Below are positions 44,471 to 53,107 of a stretch of 64,000 nucleotides of DNA, piece by piece. The translations under genes and the position numbers were made by a program. This DNA is from Thermoanaerobacteraceae bacterium. Its GTDB lineage: Bacteria > Bacillota > JADQBR01. Under the pieces are notes generated by a model. That model saw nothing but the letters and a program-made list of their open reading frames with translations. It did not search any database and had not been told where the DNA came from. Numbering within the stretch: the stretch's first letter is position 1; each line of letters begins with the position of its first letter. The stretch is taken from the NCBI GenBank assembly GCA_017656305.1, contig JACDOG010000001.1, positions 1 through 64,000 of the forward strand. The letters are read 5' to 3'.

Positions 44471-44629
44471 GTGGAGTTGTTGCGCTACTGTCTAAAATGT
44501 TATTTTACATTATCCCGGAACGAGTGGGAACTGGTAATCTCCTCCGGACAAATGTGGGTGCTGCGTTGCCCGCGCTGCAGGACATTGCATACATGCTTTG
44601 CTGATGGTACTATAAAGTTAATGAAATGA
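44471..44629 (+). CDS. 52-residue zinc-ribbon protein
   Basis: From GTG at 44471 behind GGGGGAG: YCLKCYFTLS near the start and RCPRCRTLHTC in the second half, i.e. two CxxC pairs about 27 residues apart plus one extra Cys. This is a single zinc ribbon. Unknown family; it precedes the signal peptidase gene by 60 bp. Confidence 0.65.
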   Translation: MELLRYCLKCYFTLSRNEWELVISSGQMWVLRCPRCRTLHTCFADGTIKLMK

Positions 44630-44688
44630 ATACTTATAGGTAAGAGCTTTTATAATAAATATTTTAGCGTATTAAGCGTATTTAGGGG

Positions 44689-45222
44689 ATGAAGGCAGTG
44701 AAGCGATTTGCCCAGTTTGTCAAAGAAACGATTACCACCATCGGTTTAGCATTGATACTGTCCTTGATTTTGCGGGTTTATGTGGTGGAAGGCAGGGTCA
44801 TACCGTCAGGATCCATGCTTCCCACTATACAAATACATGACCGGGTGCTCGTTAACAAGTTCATCTATGATTTTACCTCCCCAAAACGTGGCGATATTAT
44901 CGTATTTGCACCGCCTGACAGCCTGGGTGCAGAGCATGACTACATCAAGCGGGTAATTGGTCTGCCAGGAGAAATTGTGGAAATCAAAAACGGAAATATT
45001 TACATAAATGGAAAGCTGCTGGAGGAAGACTACCAGCACGTGAAGCCTGATTACGAGTACGGGCCGGTACGTGTGCCCGAAAATGCTTTGTTTGTCTTGG
45101 GAGATAATAGAAACAAGAGTTTTGACAGCCATGTCTGGGGTAGCTGGTTGACCCTGGACAAGGTCAAGGGAAAGGCGTTTTTAAGGTACTGGCCTTTGGA
45201 CCGTTTTAGCTTGTTACCGTGA
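44689..45222 (+). CDS. lepB: Signal peptidase I
   Basis: 177 residues, one N-terminal transmembrane helix (about 12-32). The catalytic Ser is in IPSGSMLPT and the Lys in DYIKRVIGLPGE, with FVLGDNRNKSFDSHVWG as box E. It removes signal peptides at the outer membrane face. Start may be ATG at 44689 or GTG at 44698. It is of the short Gram-positive type. Confidence 0.95.
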   Translation: MKAVKRFAQFVKETITTIGLALILSLILRVYVVEGRVIPSGSMLPTIQIHDRVLVNKFIYDFTSPKRGDIIVFAPPDSLGAEHDYIKRVIGLPGEIVEIKNGNIYINGKLLEEDYQHVKPDYEYGPVRVPENALFVLGDNRNKSFDSHVWGSWLTLDKVKGKAFLRYWPLDRFSLLP

Positions 45223-45267
45223 TTTGCATCCTTATTACTAAGCTACTTGACGGAGGATCAGCAATAT

Positions 45268-46026
45268 ATGCGAATTTTATTGACCAATGATGACGGAATT
45301 TACGCGAAAGGTCTTCAAACGCTGTTAGAACATATAAAGCCGCTGGGCGACGTGTTTGTAGTGGCACCAGAGAGAGAACGCAGTGCCTCGGGACATGGGA
45401 TAACTGTCCACAAACCGTTAAGGGCAAACGAGGTAAGACCAATGCAGTATGCCGTGTCCGGCACACCTGCGGACTGTGTGAAGCTTGCTCTGGAAGCACT
45501 GCTGCCGGAGAAACCTGATTTAATAATTTCCGGCATTAACCTGGGAGCCAATTTGGGTACGGATGTATTGTATTCTGGAACGGTTTCCGCAGCCATTGAG
45601 GGCATCATGGCAGGCATTCCCGCCCTTGCCGTTTCCCTGGTATCATATGATGAAAATAGTGATTTTTCCACTGCGGCATCGATAACCACGGATTTGTGCC
45701 GCGCGTTGGCGCACAGGCAATTTCCCCGGGAAACGCTTTTAAATGTCAATGTACCCCAGGGGAGTTTGGAAGATATCAAAGGAGTCAGAGTCACCACCTT
45801 GGGCATCAGACGTTATAAGAATTCCGTGGAGGAAAGAAAAGATCCCCGGGGAAAAAGTTATTACTGGCTGGGTGGACAAGTAGAGAACATTGCCAGCCGG
45901 GAAGATAGCGATCTAGTAGCCGTGTCGGATAATTATGTTTCCATTACCCCGGTACATTTTGATTTAACCAATTACAGGATTCTGGAACAAATTAGAAACT
46001 GGAACTTGGATACTTTACTGAAATAG
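45268..46026 (+). CDS. surE: 5'-nucleotidase SurE
   Basis: A 252-residue metal-dependent nucleotidase. It starts MRILLTNDDGIYAKGL with the metal-binding Asp pair; SASGHGIT, SGTPADCVKLAL and SGINLGANLGTDVLYSGT are conserved. ATG at 45268 follows CGGAGGATC. It dephosphorylates nucleoside 5'- and 3'-monophosphates in stress and stationary phase. Confidence 0.95.
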   Translation: MRILLTNDDGIYAKGLQTLLEHIKPLGDVFVVAPERERSASGHGITVHKPLRANEVRPMQYAVSGTPADCVKLALEALLPEKPDLIISGINLGANLGTDVLYSGTVSAAIEGIMAGIPALAVSLVSYDENSDFSTAASITTDLCRALAHRQFPRETLLNVNVPQGSLEDIKGVRVTTLGIRRYKNSVEERKDPRGKSYYWLGGQVENIASREDSDLVAVSDNYVSITPVHFDLTNYRILEQIRNWNLDTLLK

Positions 46027-46048
46027 TCACCTGCGGTGAGTATTTTTA
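46027..46048 (+). terminator. Terminator of surE
   Basis: TCACC-TGC-GGTGA hairpin followed by GTATTTTTA. Confidence 0.6.
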
Positions 46049-46063
46049 TGAAGCGGAAAAAGG

Positions 46064-47605
46064 TTATCGGTAAAAAAGCCGCAGTATCCGGCCAGGGTTT
46101 AATGTTTTGGTCATTACCAAAAACATGCAATAAACACCACCGCTGACGGTTAGTATAGGTATGATGGCCCACGGACTGTAAGTCTGGAAATACATATCCA
46201 ACCGGTACGAGACCGCAGCCATGGTTAGAGCTGCGGCCACCGGAAACAACAGGGTGTGCCTTATATTCAGCTTAAATCCCACGGCATGCCTGATAGCCAG
46301 CAAATTTAGGACAGCCACCACTACCGCGCCGATGTTTGCTGCCACAGCCGTGCCCCGAATGCCGAGAGTAGGCAGGGCCGTGAGATAATATACGCCCAGT
46401 AAATTTACGGTGGCACCGCAGGTAGCATTTAATAAGGAGGTTTTTACCCTGCCCAAACCCTGTAAAATGCCTGTGGTTGTTTGCTGCAGGTAGAGAAAGA
46501 CCGCCCCCCATCCCAAAACCCTTAAGGGAATACCTGCCTCAGCGTTATTAAAGAGCATATCGCTCAAGCGAAAGGGAAACAGCAAGAAGATTACGGTACT
46601 GGGCAGTCCCAGTAGAAGTGTAACCCGTAATGCCTGGTTAATTCGTTGGGCGATCAGCCTGTAATTGTGTTTGGTCACTGCCTCGGATATGGCAGGTACC
46701 AACGTGATTGCCAGAGAAATGGTGACCATGGTTGGCAGGTGCAGCAATGCCACGGCTATTCCCGAGTACTGGCCGAAGATTTCCGTGGACTGGCGTAAAG
46801 TATAGCCTGCTGCCTGTAGTCTCTGTGGCACCAGTGATGCCTGAATGGTCATGGAAGTACTGTAAACTATTCTGGTTAGTGTTATGGGCAATGCCAGGTT
46901 AAAAATTGCCCTGATGACAGACAGGATAGGGGCAGGCCGGAATTTATGTGTCGGCATCCCCTGTGGTACTCGCGGTCGTTTCCTCACAAATATGCCAATC
47001 ATCAATAGCAGTCCTACAAACTCACCAGTAATCATGCCAATAGCCATACCCATGGATGCAAATTCTACCCCGTAGGGAAGCAGTTTCTGCGCACACCAGA
47101 GACCAACAAAAATGCGGATGGTTTGTTCCACGGCCTGACTGACTGCAGTGGGTGTCATATGCTGCAGCCCCTGGAAAAACCCGCGAAAGGCTGAACATAC
47201 TGAAATGATAAATATTCCGGGTATCATGACCCAAAAACTCCAGTACACCCGGGGGTCGCTGTAAAAATATTTAATTAAAATGGGTAAAGTTCTGTACAAA
47301 ACAGCTGTTACTGTCGTTCCCGTTAAAGCTAAAAAGGAAAGGGAGATGTAAAAGACCCTGTAGGTACCCCGCAGGTTATTCCTGGCCACCTCTTCGGCAA
47401 CCAGTTTGGAGATTGCCAGGGGTACGCCAGCAGACGTCAGTACTAGAATCAGTACATAGAAGGGAAAGACCATTTCATAAATGCCGATACCTTCAGTCCC
47501 GACCAAACGTACGGTTAAAATTTTGTATATGAACCCCAAGAGTCTGTTATAGAAACTGGCAGTGACCAGTATAACTGCTCCTTTGAGAAATGACTGTCTG
47601 GTCAT
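46064..47605 (-). CDS. SpoVB-like MOP-superfamily polysaccharide/lipid flippase
   Basis: A 513-residue protein with about 14 hydrophobic helices, of the MATE/MOP fold. Conserved places are SFYNRLLGFIYKI and GIYEMVFPFYVLI at the N-terminus, RGFFQGLQHMTPTAVSQ in the middle, and GRVKTSLLNATCGATVN near the end. This is the SpoVB/YtgP group that flips lipid-linked precursors, here perhaps for the spore cortex. The ATG at 47605 has AGGAGGT upstream on the minus strand. Confidence 0.88.
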   Translation of the reverse strand: MTRQSFLKGAVILVTASFYNRLLGFIYKILTVRLVGTEGIGIYEMVFPFYVLILVLTSAGVPLAISKLVAEEVARNNLRGTYRVFYISLSFLALTGTTVTAVLYRTLPILIKYFYSDPRVYWSFWVMIPGIFIISVCSAFRGFFQGLQHMTPTAVSQAVEQTIRIFVGLWCAQKLLPYGVEFASMGMAIGMITGEFVGLLLMIGIFVRKRPRVPQGMPTHKFRPAPILSVIRAIFNLALPITLTRIVYSTSMTIQASLVPQRLQAAGYTLRQSTEIFGQYSGIAVALLHLPTMVTISLAITLVPAISEAVTKHNYRLIAQRINQALRVTLLLGLPSTVIFLLFPFRLSDMLFNNAEAGIPLRVLGWGAVFLYLQQTTTGILQGLGRVKTSLLNATCGATVNLLGVYYLTALPTLGIRGTAVAANIGAVVVAVLNLLAIRHAVGFKLNIRHTLLFPVAAALTMAAVSYRLDMYFQTYSPWAIIPILTVSGGVYCMFLVMTKTLNPGRILRLFYR

Positions 47606-47905
47606 GTTGTACCTCCTGTCTATTCTTAAGATTTATATGCAGTTTAATTGTTGTATAGAAACAAAAGGAAACAAATTAAAGAATAACCGGATATTTCCTG
47701 GGGAATATATTATTTGGAAAGACCTAGATATAATTTTTATGTATCAGGGCAAGAAATATTTTACAAATTAAAAATTTGTTAACGTAAAAAAGGATTTTTA
47801 AAGTTTTTGGAAAAATGTAATAATTGAATACGGATTTTTTAGGCTCTGATCAGGTTGAGACAAGCCTGGTTAATAAATATGGATTATGGTAAAAGGAGGA
47901 GAAGC
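47606..47905. other. 300-bp intergenic region between divergent genes
   Basis: AT-rich divergent promoter region for the flippase gene (minus) and the EF-G-like gene (plus). I see no clear hexamer pair and no conserved riboswitch motif. Confidence 0.5.
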
Positions 47906-49939
47906 ATGCAAGTATTTCAATCAGACAAAATTAGAAATGTCGGTCTAGTTGCCCATGGTGGTGCAGGAAAAACATCACTGGCTGAAGCAATGCTCTTTAA
48001 TACCGGTGTGCTGACAAGGCTCGGCAAGGTAGACGAAGGAAATACTACCACCGACTATTTACCAGAAGAAATTAAGAGAAAGGTGACCATAAATACCGCT
48101 TTGGCTCCGTGTGTTTGGAAAAATGTGAAGATTAACGTGCTGGATACGCCGGGTTACTCTGACTTTATCGGCGAAGTCAAAGCAGCCATGCGCGTTGTGG
48201 ACAGCATGCTGTTTACCTTGTGCGCTGTATCCGGCGTGGAAGTACAGACAGAGGTTATTTGGGGCTATGCTAACGAAAAGAATATGCCGCGGATTGCGTT
48301 TATCAACAAGTTAGACCGGGAAAATGCCGATTTTTACAGCGTAATCAACAACATGAAGGATACTTTGGAAGGCTGTACCATTGCACCGGTACACCTGCCC
48401 ATCGGTAAGGAAGCGGATTTCAAAGGTGTGGTAAATCTTTTAGATATGAAGGCTTATGTTTATGAAAACGGCAAGGCTACCCAGCATGATATCCCTGCCG
48501 ACCTGGCTGACGATGCCGAGACATACCGGGAAGAACTGATTGAGGCTGCCGCGGAAGCCGATGATGAACTACTGATGAAATATTTGGAAGGCGAAGAACT
48601 TACCACGGAAGAAATCAAAAAGGGACTAAAAGCAGGGGTGGCCAGCGGTAAAGTGGCTCCCGTTCTCTGCGGTTCCGCTTTAAACAATATCGGTATCGAC
48701 CTCCTGCTGGATTTTGTCGTGGATTACCTGCCTTCGCCAGTGGACGCTGCTGAAGATAGTAACCTGGCGTCCAAACCCCTGGCAGCACTGGTTTACAAAA
48801 CCCTGTCCGACCCCTATGTGGGAAGGCTGACTTTCTTCAGAGTATTCTCTGGTGTATTTAAAGCTGATTCCAACGTGTACAATGCCAACAAGGAAGAAAG
48901 CGAAAAAATCAGCAACGTCTATATCATGCAGGGTAAAACGCAAATGTCAGTACCCGAAGTGATGCCGGGGGATATTGCGGCGGTAACCAAACTGCAACAT
49001 ACTACTACCGGAGACACTTTGACCACGAAGGATAACCCGCAAGTTCTAGACGGTATAGAATTCCCCGAACCCAACCTGACGGTAGCTATTGCGCCTAAAT
49101 CAAAAGGGGATGAGGATAAAGTTAGTAATGCCTTGAGCAAACTCATGGAAGAGGACCCAACACTGAAACTGGAGAAAAATACCGAAACCAAGCAGACGTT
49201 ACTGACGGGTATGGGAGAATTGCATCTGGACATTATTTTGGAACGCCTGCAGGACAAATTTAAGGTGGAAGTAGAAAGTTTCACACCCAAGGTGCCGTAC
49301 AGAGAAACAATCCGCAAGGCGGTACAGCGTGTGGAAGGAAAGCACAAAAAACAAACCGGTGGACACGGCCAGTATGGGCATGTATTCCTGGATGTATCTC
49401 CATCGGAAGAGCATTTTGAATTTGAAGAAACCATTTTTGGTGGAGCTGTCCCGAAACAATATATTCCTGCAGTAGAGAAAGGTGTTCTAGAGGCCATGGA
49501 GGAAGGTATTCTTGCAGGGTACCCCGTAACCAAAGTCAAAGTAGTTTTGGTAGACGGTTCCTACCACCCAGTAGATTCTTCAGAAATGGCGTTTAAAGTC
49601 GCCGGTGCCCTGGCATTTAGGAAGGCCATAGAGCAAGCCAACCCTGTGCTGTTGGAGCCGGTAATGAATGTGGAGATTACGGTTCCCGAAAGTTACATGG
49701 GAGATATCATGGGTGATTTAAACGGCAAACGCGGCCGAATTCTGGGTATGGAACCCCAGGGTAAAAACCAGGTAATCAGAGCGCAGGTACCGCTGGCTGA
49801 GATGTACCGTTACGCCATTGACCTGAAGTCCATTACCCAGGGACGGGGCAGCTTTAAGATGGAATTTGCCCAGTACGAAGAGGTGCCACAAAATATTGCG
49901 GAAAAAATCATTGAAGAGGCAAAAGCAGCAGCTGAATAA
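47906..49939 (+). CDS. Elongation factor G-like GTPase (FusA2 type)
   Basis: 677 residues with EF-G domain order I-V. G motifs: VAHGGAGKTS (P loop), DTPGYSDF (G3), INKLDR (G4). Domain IV starts near GKHKKQTGGHGQYGHVF and domain V near GDIMGDLNGKRGRILGM. The P loop AHGGAGKT differs from canonical EF-G (AHIDAGKT), which marks the EF-G-like paralogue found in Clostridia and Actinobacteria. ATG at 47906 follows AAAAGGAGGAG. It lies alone, not in an rpsL-rpsG-fusA-tuf operon. Confidence 0.92.
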   Translation: MQVFQSDKIRNVGLVAHGGAGKTSLAEAMLFNTGVLTRLGKVDEGNTTTDYLPEEIKRKVTINTALAPCVWKNVKINVLDTPGYSDFIGEVKAAMRVVDSMLFTLCAVSGVEVQTEVIWGYANEKNMPRIAFINKLDRENADFYSVINNMKDTLEGCTIAPVHLPIGKEADFKGVVNLLDMKAYVYENGKATQHDIPADLADDAETYREELIEAAAEADDELLMKYLEGEELTTEEIKKGLKAGVASGKVAPVLCGSALNNIGIDLLLDFVVDYLPSPVDAAEDSNLASKPLAALVYKTLSDPYVGRLTFFRVFSGVFKADSNVYNANKEESEKISNVYIMQGKTQMSVPEVMPGDIAAVTKLQHTTTGDTLTTKDNPQVLDGIEFPEPNLTVAIAPKSKGDEDKVSNALSKLMEEDPTLKLEKNTETKQTLLTGMGELHLDIILERLQDKFKVEVESFTPKVPYRETIRKAVQRVEGKHKKQTGGHGQYGHVFLDVSPSEEHFEFEETIFGGAVPKQYIPAVEKGVLEAMEEGILAGYPVTKVKVVLVDGSYHPVDSSEMAFKVAGALAFRKAIEQANPVLLEPVMNVEITVPESYMGDIMGDLNGKRGRILGMEPQGKNQVIRAQVPLAEMYRYAIDLKSITQGRGSFKMEFAQYEEVPQNIAEKIIEEAKAAAE

Positions 49940-49943
49940 AATA

Positions 49944-49976
49944 AAAATGGGTTGCCTGTTTGGCAACCCATTTTTT
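49944..49976 (+). terminator. Terminator of the EF-G-like gene
   Basis: AAAATGGGTTGCC / GGCAACCCATTTT hairpin with a T-run. Confidence 0.92.
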
Positions 49977-50031
49977 CTATGAAAGGGCATCAATTTTGGC
50001 AAGAAACATATATTATTACATAAACTTAAAA

Positions 50032-50064
50032 GAAAAAAGAAGAAGAGCAAATACCCTTCTTCTC
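50032..50064 (-). terminator. Terminator of tRNA-Trp
   Basis: On the minus strand GAAGAAGGG...CTCTTCTTC forms a stem followed by six T, just 3' of the tRNA. Confidence 0.75.
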
Positions 50065-50067
50065 GTG

Positions 50068-50143
50068 TGGCAGGGGAGACAGGACTCGAACCTGCAGCCA
50101 ACGGATTTGGAGTCCGCTACTCTACCAATTGAGCTACTCCCCT
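50068..50143 (-). tRNA. tRNA-Trp (anticodon CCA)
   Basis: 76 nt with acceptor AGGGGAG/CTCCCCT, anticodon loop CTCCAAA (anticodon CCA), T arm GCAGG-TTCGAGT-CCTGT and an encoded CCA end. Confidence 0.95.
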
Positions 50144-50295
50144 GCGTTGAATATTTTGTATTGCGCCTTTCGCCTTATACATTGTAGCAGGTTTTATCAC
50201 TTTTTGCAAGTTGTATTTACTGCCAAATTCGTATAATTTTGATATAATTGTTGAGTAATAATGTAAAAAAATCTCATCAAAAAGGAGGATAACAC

Positions 50296-51222
50296 GTGAC
50301 GAAAGTAGCTGTGTTATACGGCGGTTTTTCTGCAGAACGGGAAGTTTCACTGCGAACCGGTGCAGCAGTTTATGAAGCCTTGTTAGAGGCCAATTATTCC
50401 GCCCACCTGATTGACGTTGATCATAACGTTATGGACAATATAAAAAAGGTGAATCCTGACGTGGCTTTTATTGCTTTACACGGAAAAGGCGGGGAGGACG
50501 GAGCTATTCAAGGGCTCCTAGAAACTCTCGGTATTCCGTACACCGGCCCCGGTATTTTGGCCAGCGCCATGTCCATGAACAAGATTATAACCAAACAGAT
50601 TCTGCAAAACAAGGGTATTCCCACCGCACCCTTCGCAACAGTTAATGTAAACGATGATTTAACAGCCCGTGCCCAGCAGATACGCCGGGAAATACCGGGG
50701 AAGCTGGTTGTAAAGGCTCCCAACCAGGGGTCAACCATCGGCATTTATTTTGTGGAGCCGGAAGCGGACTTGGTAGCGGTCATGAAAAAAGCCTTTCAAT
50801 ACGACCGGACCATCCTGGTAGAAAAGTTTATTCCGGGTACAGAAGTTACTGCCTCGTTATTGGGCAACGAAGACCCGCAGGTACTGCCTTTGATTGAAAT
50901 TGTATCGCATACGGGAGTCTATGACTACAAGGCCAAATATACCAAAGGTCTCAGTGAACATATTATTCCGGCGCGCGTTTCCGATGCAGCAGCAAAAAAG
51001 GTGGAAAGGTACTCCAAAGAAACTTTTAAGGCTTTGTTCTGCCAGGGTTTGGCCCGGGTAGACTTCATCATTGATGAAAATGAAGAACCATACCTGCTGG
51101 AGGTAAACACCATGCCCGGTATGACTGAAACCAGCCTGTTTCCCGATGCCGCCAGGGCTGCAGGCATCAGTTTTCCCCAGTTGGTCAGCAGGATTGTCCA
51201 ACTGGCCCTTGAAAAAATATGA
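50296..51222 (+). CDS. ddl: D-alanine--D-alanine ligase
   Basis: A 308-residue ATP-grasp ligase making D-Ala-D-Ala for peptidoglycan. VLYGGFSAEREVSLRTG, ALHGKGGEDGAIQG, APNQGSTIGI and the C-terminal RVDFIIDENEEPYLLEVNTMPG, split here by the metal-binding residues, are all present. GTG at 50296 follows AAAGGAGG. It is the short type of about 310 residues. Confidence 0.96.
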   Translation: MTKVAVLYGGFSAEREVSLRTGAAVYEALLEANYSAHLIDVDHNVMDNIKKVNPDVAFIALHGKGGEDGAIQGLLETLGIPYTGPGILASAMSMNKIITKQILQNKGIPTAPFATVNVNDDLTARAQQIRREIPGKLVVKAPNQGSTIGIYFVEPEADLVAVMKKAFQYDRTILVEKFIPGTEVTASLLGNEDPQVLPLIEIVSHTGVYDYKAKYTKGLSEHIIPARVSDAAAKKVERYSKETFKALFCQGLARVDFIIDENEEPYLLEVNTMPGMTETSLFPDAARAAGISFPQLVSRIVQLALEKI

Positions 51223-51238
51223 ACAAAAAAATGATAAA

Positions 51239-51373
51239 TTTTAATTTATAACCGGCAAGTAAGCATCAGGCCTTTATCGGAATGGGGCAGAGGGGAGGTA
51301 TGGATATTTCTGGTTATTAGCTTTGAAATCGGTGATATTCTACAGGAATGTCTTTTCACTTGCGATTTTAGGT
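51239..51373 (+). repeat. Bipartite repeat copy B (compact)
   Basis: The left part (51239-51268) and right part (51300-51373) match 10256-10285 and 10636-10716. Here they are joined by only 31 bases, which themselves share GCCTTTAT and CGGAATGG-like words with the split copy. GAAATCG and CGATTTT can pair across the right part. It begins 17 bp after ddl. Confidence 0.8.
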
Positions 51374-51511
51374 ATAAAATTTAGTTTAGTTTAGTTTCAA
51401 AAGTTCAAAAATTATCTCTTTTTAGGAAGGATTTTTTAAACTCTTAGCGAACATAATTTATAATATAAGTTGTGAAAGCACTAACGACAACTTAATTAGG
51501 AAAGAAAGCAA

Positions 51512-51586
51512 AAAGTCCGGAGACTTTAAGTCCAGAGGCCAGCAAGTAATGCTGGCTTTTTGCATCTAAACAAGCCAGCCATTTTT
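51512..51586 (+). promoter_or_regulatory. Leader element E1: attenuator-like hairpins before the first Com-like gene
   Basis: AAAGTC-CGGA-GACTTT forms a small hairpin (51512-51527), followed by AAGTCC and then GCCAGC / GCTGGC (51538-51543 with 51551-51556) and five T, a terminator. GCTGGCTT (51551-51558) can instead pair with AAGCCAGC (51572-51579), which is followed by ATTTTT, so two exclusive terminator-like folds exist. The GACTTTAAGTCC core recurs at 55626 and 55896. Confidence 0.6.
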
Positions 51587-51750
51587 ATGTTTAATGACTG
51601 TGTAAATTACCACGGCCCAAAGAAGTCCCGGACAAATTTCCCGAAAAAGGAGGGATAGGGACTCGGCAACAGATTACTTTATTACAAAAAAAAAAGCGCG
51701 TATCCTGAAGGTTTTTTGTGAGGAGAAAGGGAAATTTTTAGAAGGGGGAA

Positions 51751-51951
51751 GTGTTCAAGGGCTTGTTGGTTATTACGGGTCAGTTGTTCGCCGTAGTCTT
51801 CGGTCTTGCATCAGGGATGTATGTTACCAGATACTGTATTGGCTGGGCAGACGGGTTGCTGTCTTCTGTTTCCACATTGGTGTTAGGTTTAGCAATTACT
51901 ACAGCAGCATTCATTTCCGCAATATTTATTGCTTGGCTGCCTTTTATGTAA
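51751..51951 (+). CDS. Small two-helix membrane protein
   Basis: 66 residues with helices at about 4-25 (LLVITGQLFAVVFGLASGM) and 38-62 (VSTLVLGLAITTAAFISAIF). GTG at 51751 follows AGAAGGGGG. It leads the cytochrome module and may assist its assembly or anchoring; no family recognised. Confidence 0.65.
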   Translation: MFKGLLVITGQLFAVVFGLASGMYVTRYCIGWADGLLSSVSTLVLGLAITTAAFISAIFIAWLPFM

Positions 51952-51973
51952 ATTTTCAGGAAAGGAGGATAGT

Positions 51974-52156
51974 ATGGAAAAAGAAAAAGTTGAGCAACTG
52001 GAAAATCTACGCTGCCAATGTGGAAAAATCGTGTGTCAACTTGACGAAAAGATTGTTGTAATCAAATGCCGCCATTGCAAAAGATTTATTGTTATAAATA
52101 CCAAAGGAATTGAAACTACATCTGGGGGTGAGAAAAAGGTCCAATATCTGTCATAA
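51974..52156 (+). CDS. Com-like zinc-knuckle protein 1
   Basis: 60 residues. The core LRCQCGKIVCQ, then IKCRHCKRFIVINTKG is shared with three paralogues at 55444, 55693 and 56159. The spacing of the Cys pairs and the basic CKR segment resemble phage Mu Com, a small zinc-finger protein that binds mom mRNA and opens its start site. ATG at 51974 follows AAAGGAGG. It lies 64 bp before the first heptaheme cytochrome gene, so a regulatory role at RNA level is likely but unproven. Confidence 0.75.
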   Translation: MEKEKVEQLENLRCQCGKIVCQLDEKIVVIKCRHCKRFIVINTKGIETTSGGEKKVQYLS

Positions 52157-52220
52157 AATTATTATTGTCCAACCACAATTAGCACAAAAAATCATTCTAT
52201 GAGAAAGGGGTGACCCCAAA

Positions 52221-53078
52221 ATGAACTCGAGAAAGATACTGCTGGTAGTACTAGTGGGGATATTAACAATTTTAGTAGGTACTACAGTTGCCGCAGCTTC
52301 CACAGATGCTGCTGCAAAAAATCAAAAATGCCTGCAGTGTCACGGGAACAAGGATTTTTCCATAAAGCATGATGGTGAAACAATACCCCTTTATGTAGAT
52401 GTGGAACAATACCAGCAATCTATTCATGGTACAAACAGTTGTGAAACCTGTCATGCTGATGTCCAGAACATACCGCACAAAAACGTGGTCTACGGTGAAG
52501 AACTTGAAAGAAAAATAGATCAGCGCTGCCAAACCTGTCACGGAAATGTAAACAAAGAATACCGGGATAGTATCCACGGTATGTTGCAGGCTGAAGGAAA
52601 AGAAACGGCAGGTTGTTCAGATTGTCATGGGTCTCATAATATCCGCAAAAAGGAAGATCCGTTATCTCTTGTAAACCGCACTAATATTACCGAAACATGT
52701 ACCAAGTGTCATGACGGTCATATAGCTGAAAGCTATGCTGAAAGCTTCCACGGCAAGGCAGTATCGCTTGGCAGTACCAAGGCGGCAACATGCGTTGACT
52801 GCCACACAGGACATAGCATTTTAGGACCGGAAGATCCCAAGTCAACGGTTCATAAGGACAACATTCCTGAAACATGTGCCTCCTGCCACAATCAGGCACA
52901 ACCCAATTTTGCCGAAGGTGTAGAACACTGGACTTTTGAACCAGACGGACCAGGTAAGCCCATGTACTATACCCTGAAATTCTTCACCTGGTTGACAATA
53001 ATTACCATTGTTCTCTTGATTATCCATATTGAGTTGGAACTGTTCCGTCGCTACAGAGATGCTAGACGCGGCAGCTAA
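52221..53078 (+). CDS. Heptaheme c-type cytochrome, membrane-anchored (module 1)
   Basis: 285 residues: a signal sequence (KILLVVLVGILTILVG), then seven CxxCH heme sites (CLQCH, CETCH, CQTCH, CSDCH, CTKCH, CVDCH, CASCH) and a C-terminal transmembrane helix (FFTWLTIITIVLLIIHIELE). It is exposed outside the membrane. The cytochrome b gene follows 29 bp later, so it probably accepts electrons from the quinone pool. It is a paralogue of the protein at 56657, with matching spacing of the heme sites. Confidence 0.93.
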   Translation: MNSRKILLVVLVGILTILVGTTVAAASTDAAAKNQKCLQCHGNKDFSIKHDGETIPLYVDVEQYQQSIHGTNSCETCHADVQNIPHKNVVYGEELERKIDQRCQTCHGNVNKEYRDSIHGMLQAEGKETAGCSDCHGSHNIRKKEDPLSLVNRTNITETCTKCHDGHIAESYAESFHGKAVSLGSTKAATCVDCHTGHSILGPEDPKSTVHKDNIPETCASCHNQAQPNFAEGVEHWTFEPDGPGKPMYYTLKFFTWLTIITIVLLIIHIELELFRRYRDARRGS

Positions 53079-53107
53079 ATATAGCTTGAGAGAGGAGGGA
53101 AGGAAAA

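Noticed and set aside
51478-51562. Cyclic-dinucleotide GEMM riboswitch upstream of the cytochromes
   Set aside because: Considered because GEMM riboswitches precede cytochromes in Geobacter, but the conserved GEMM bases are not present.
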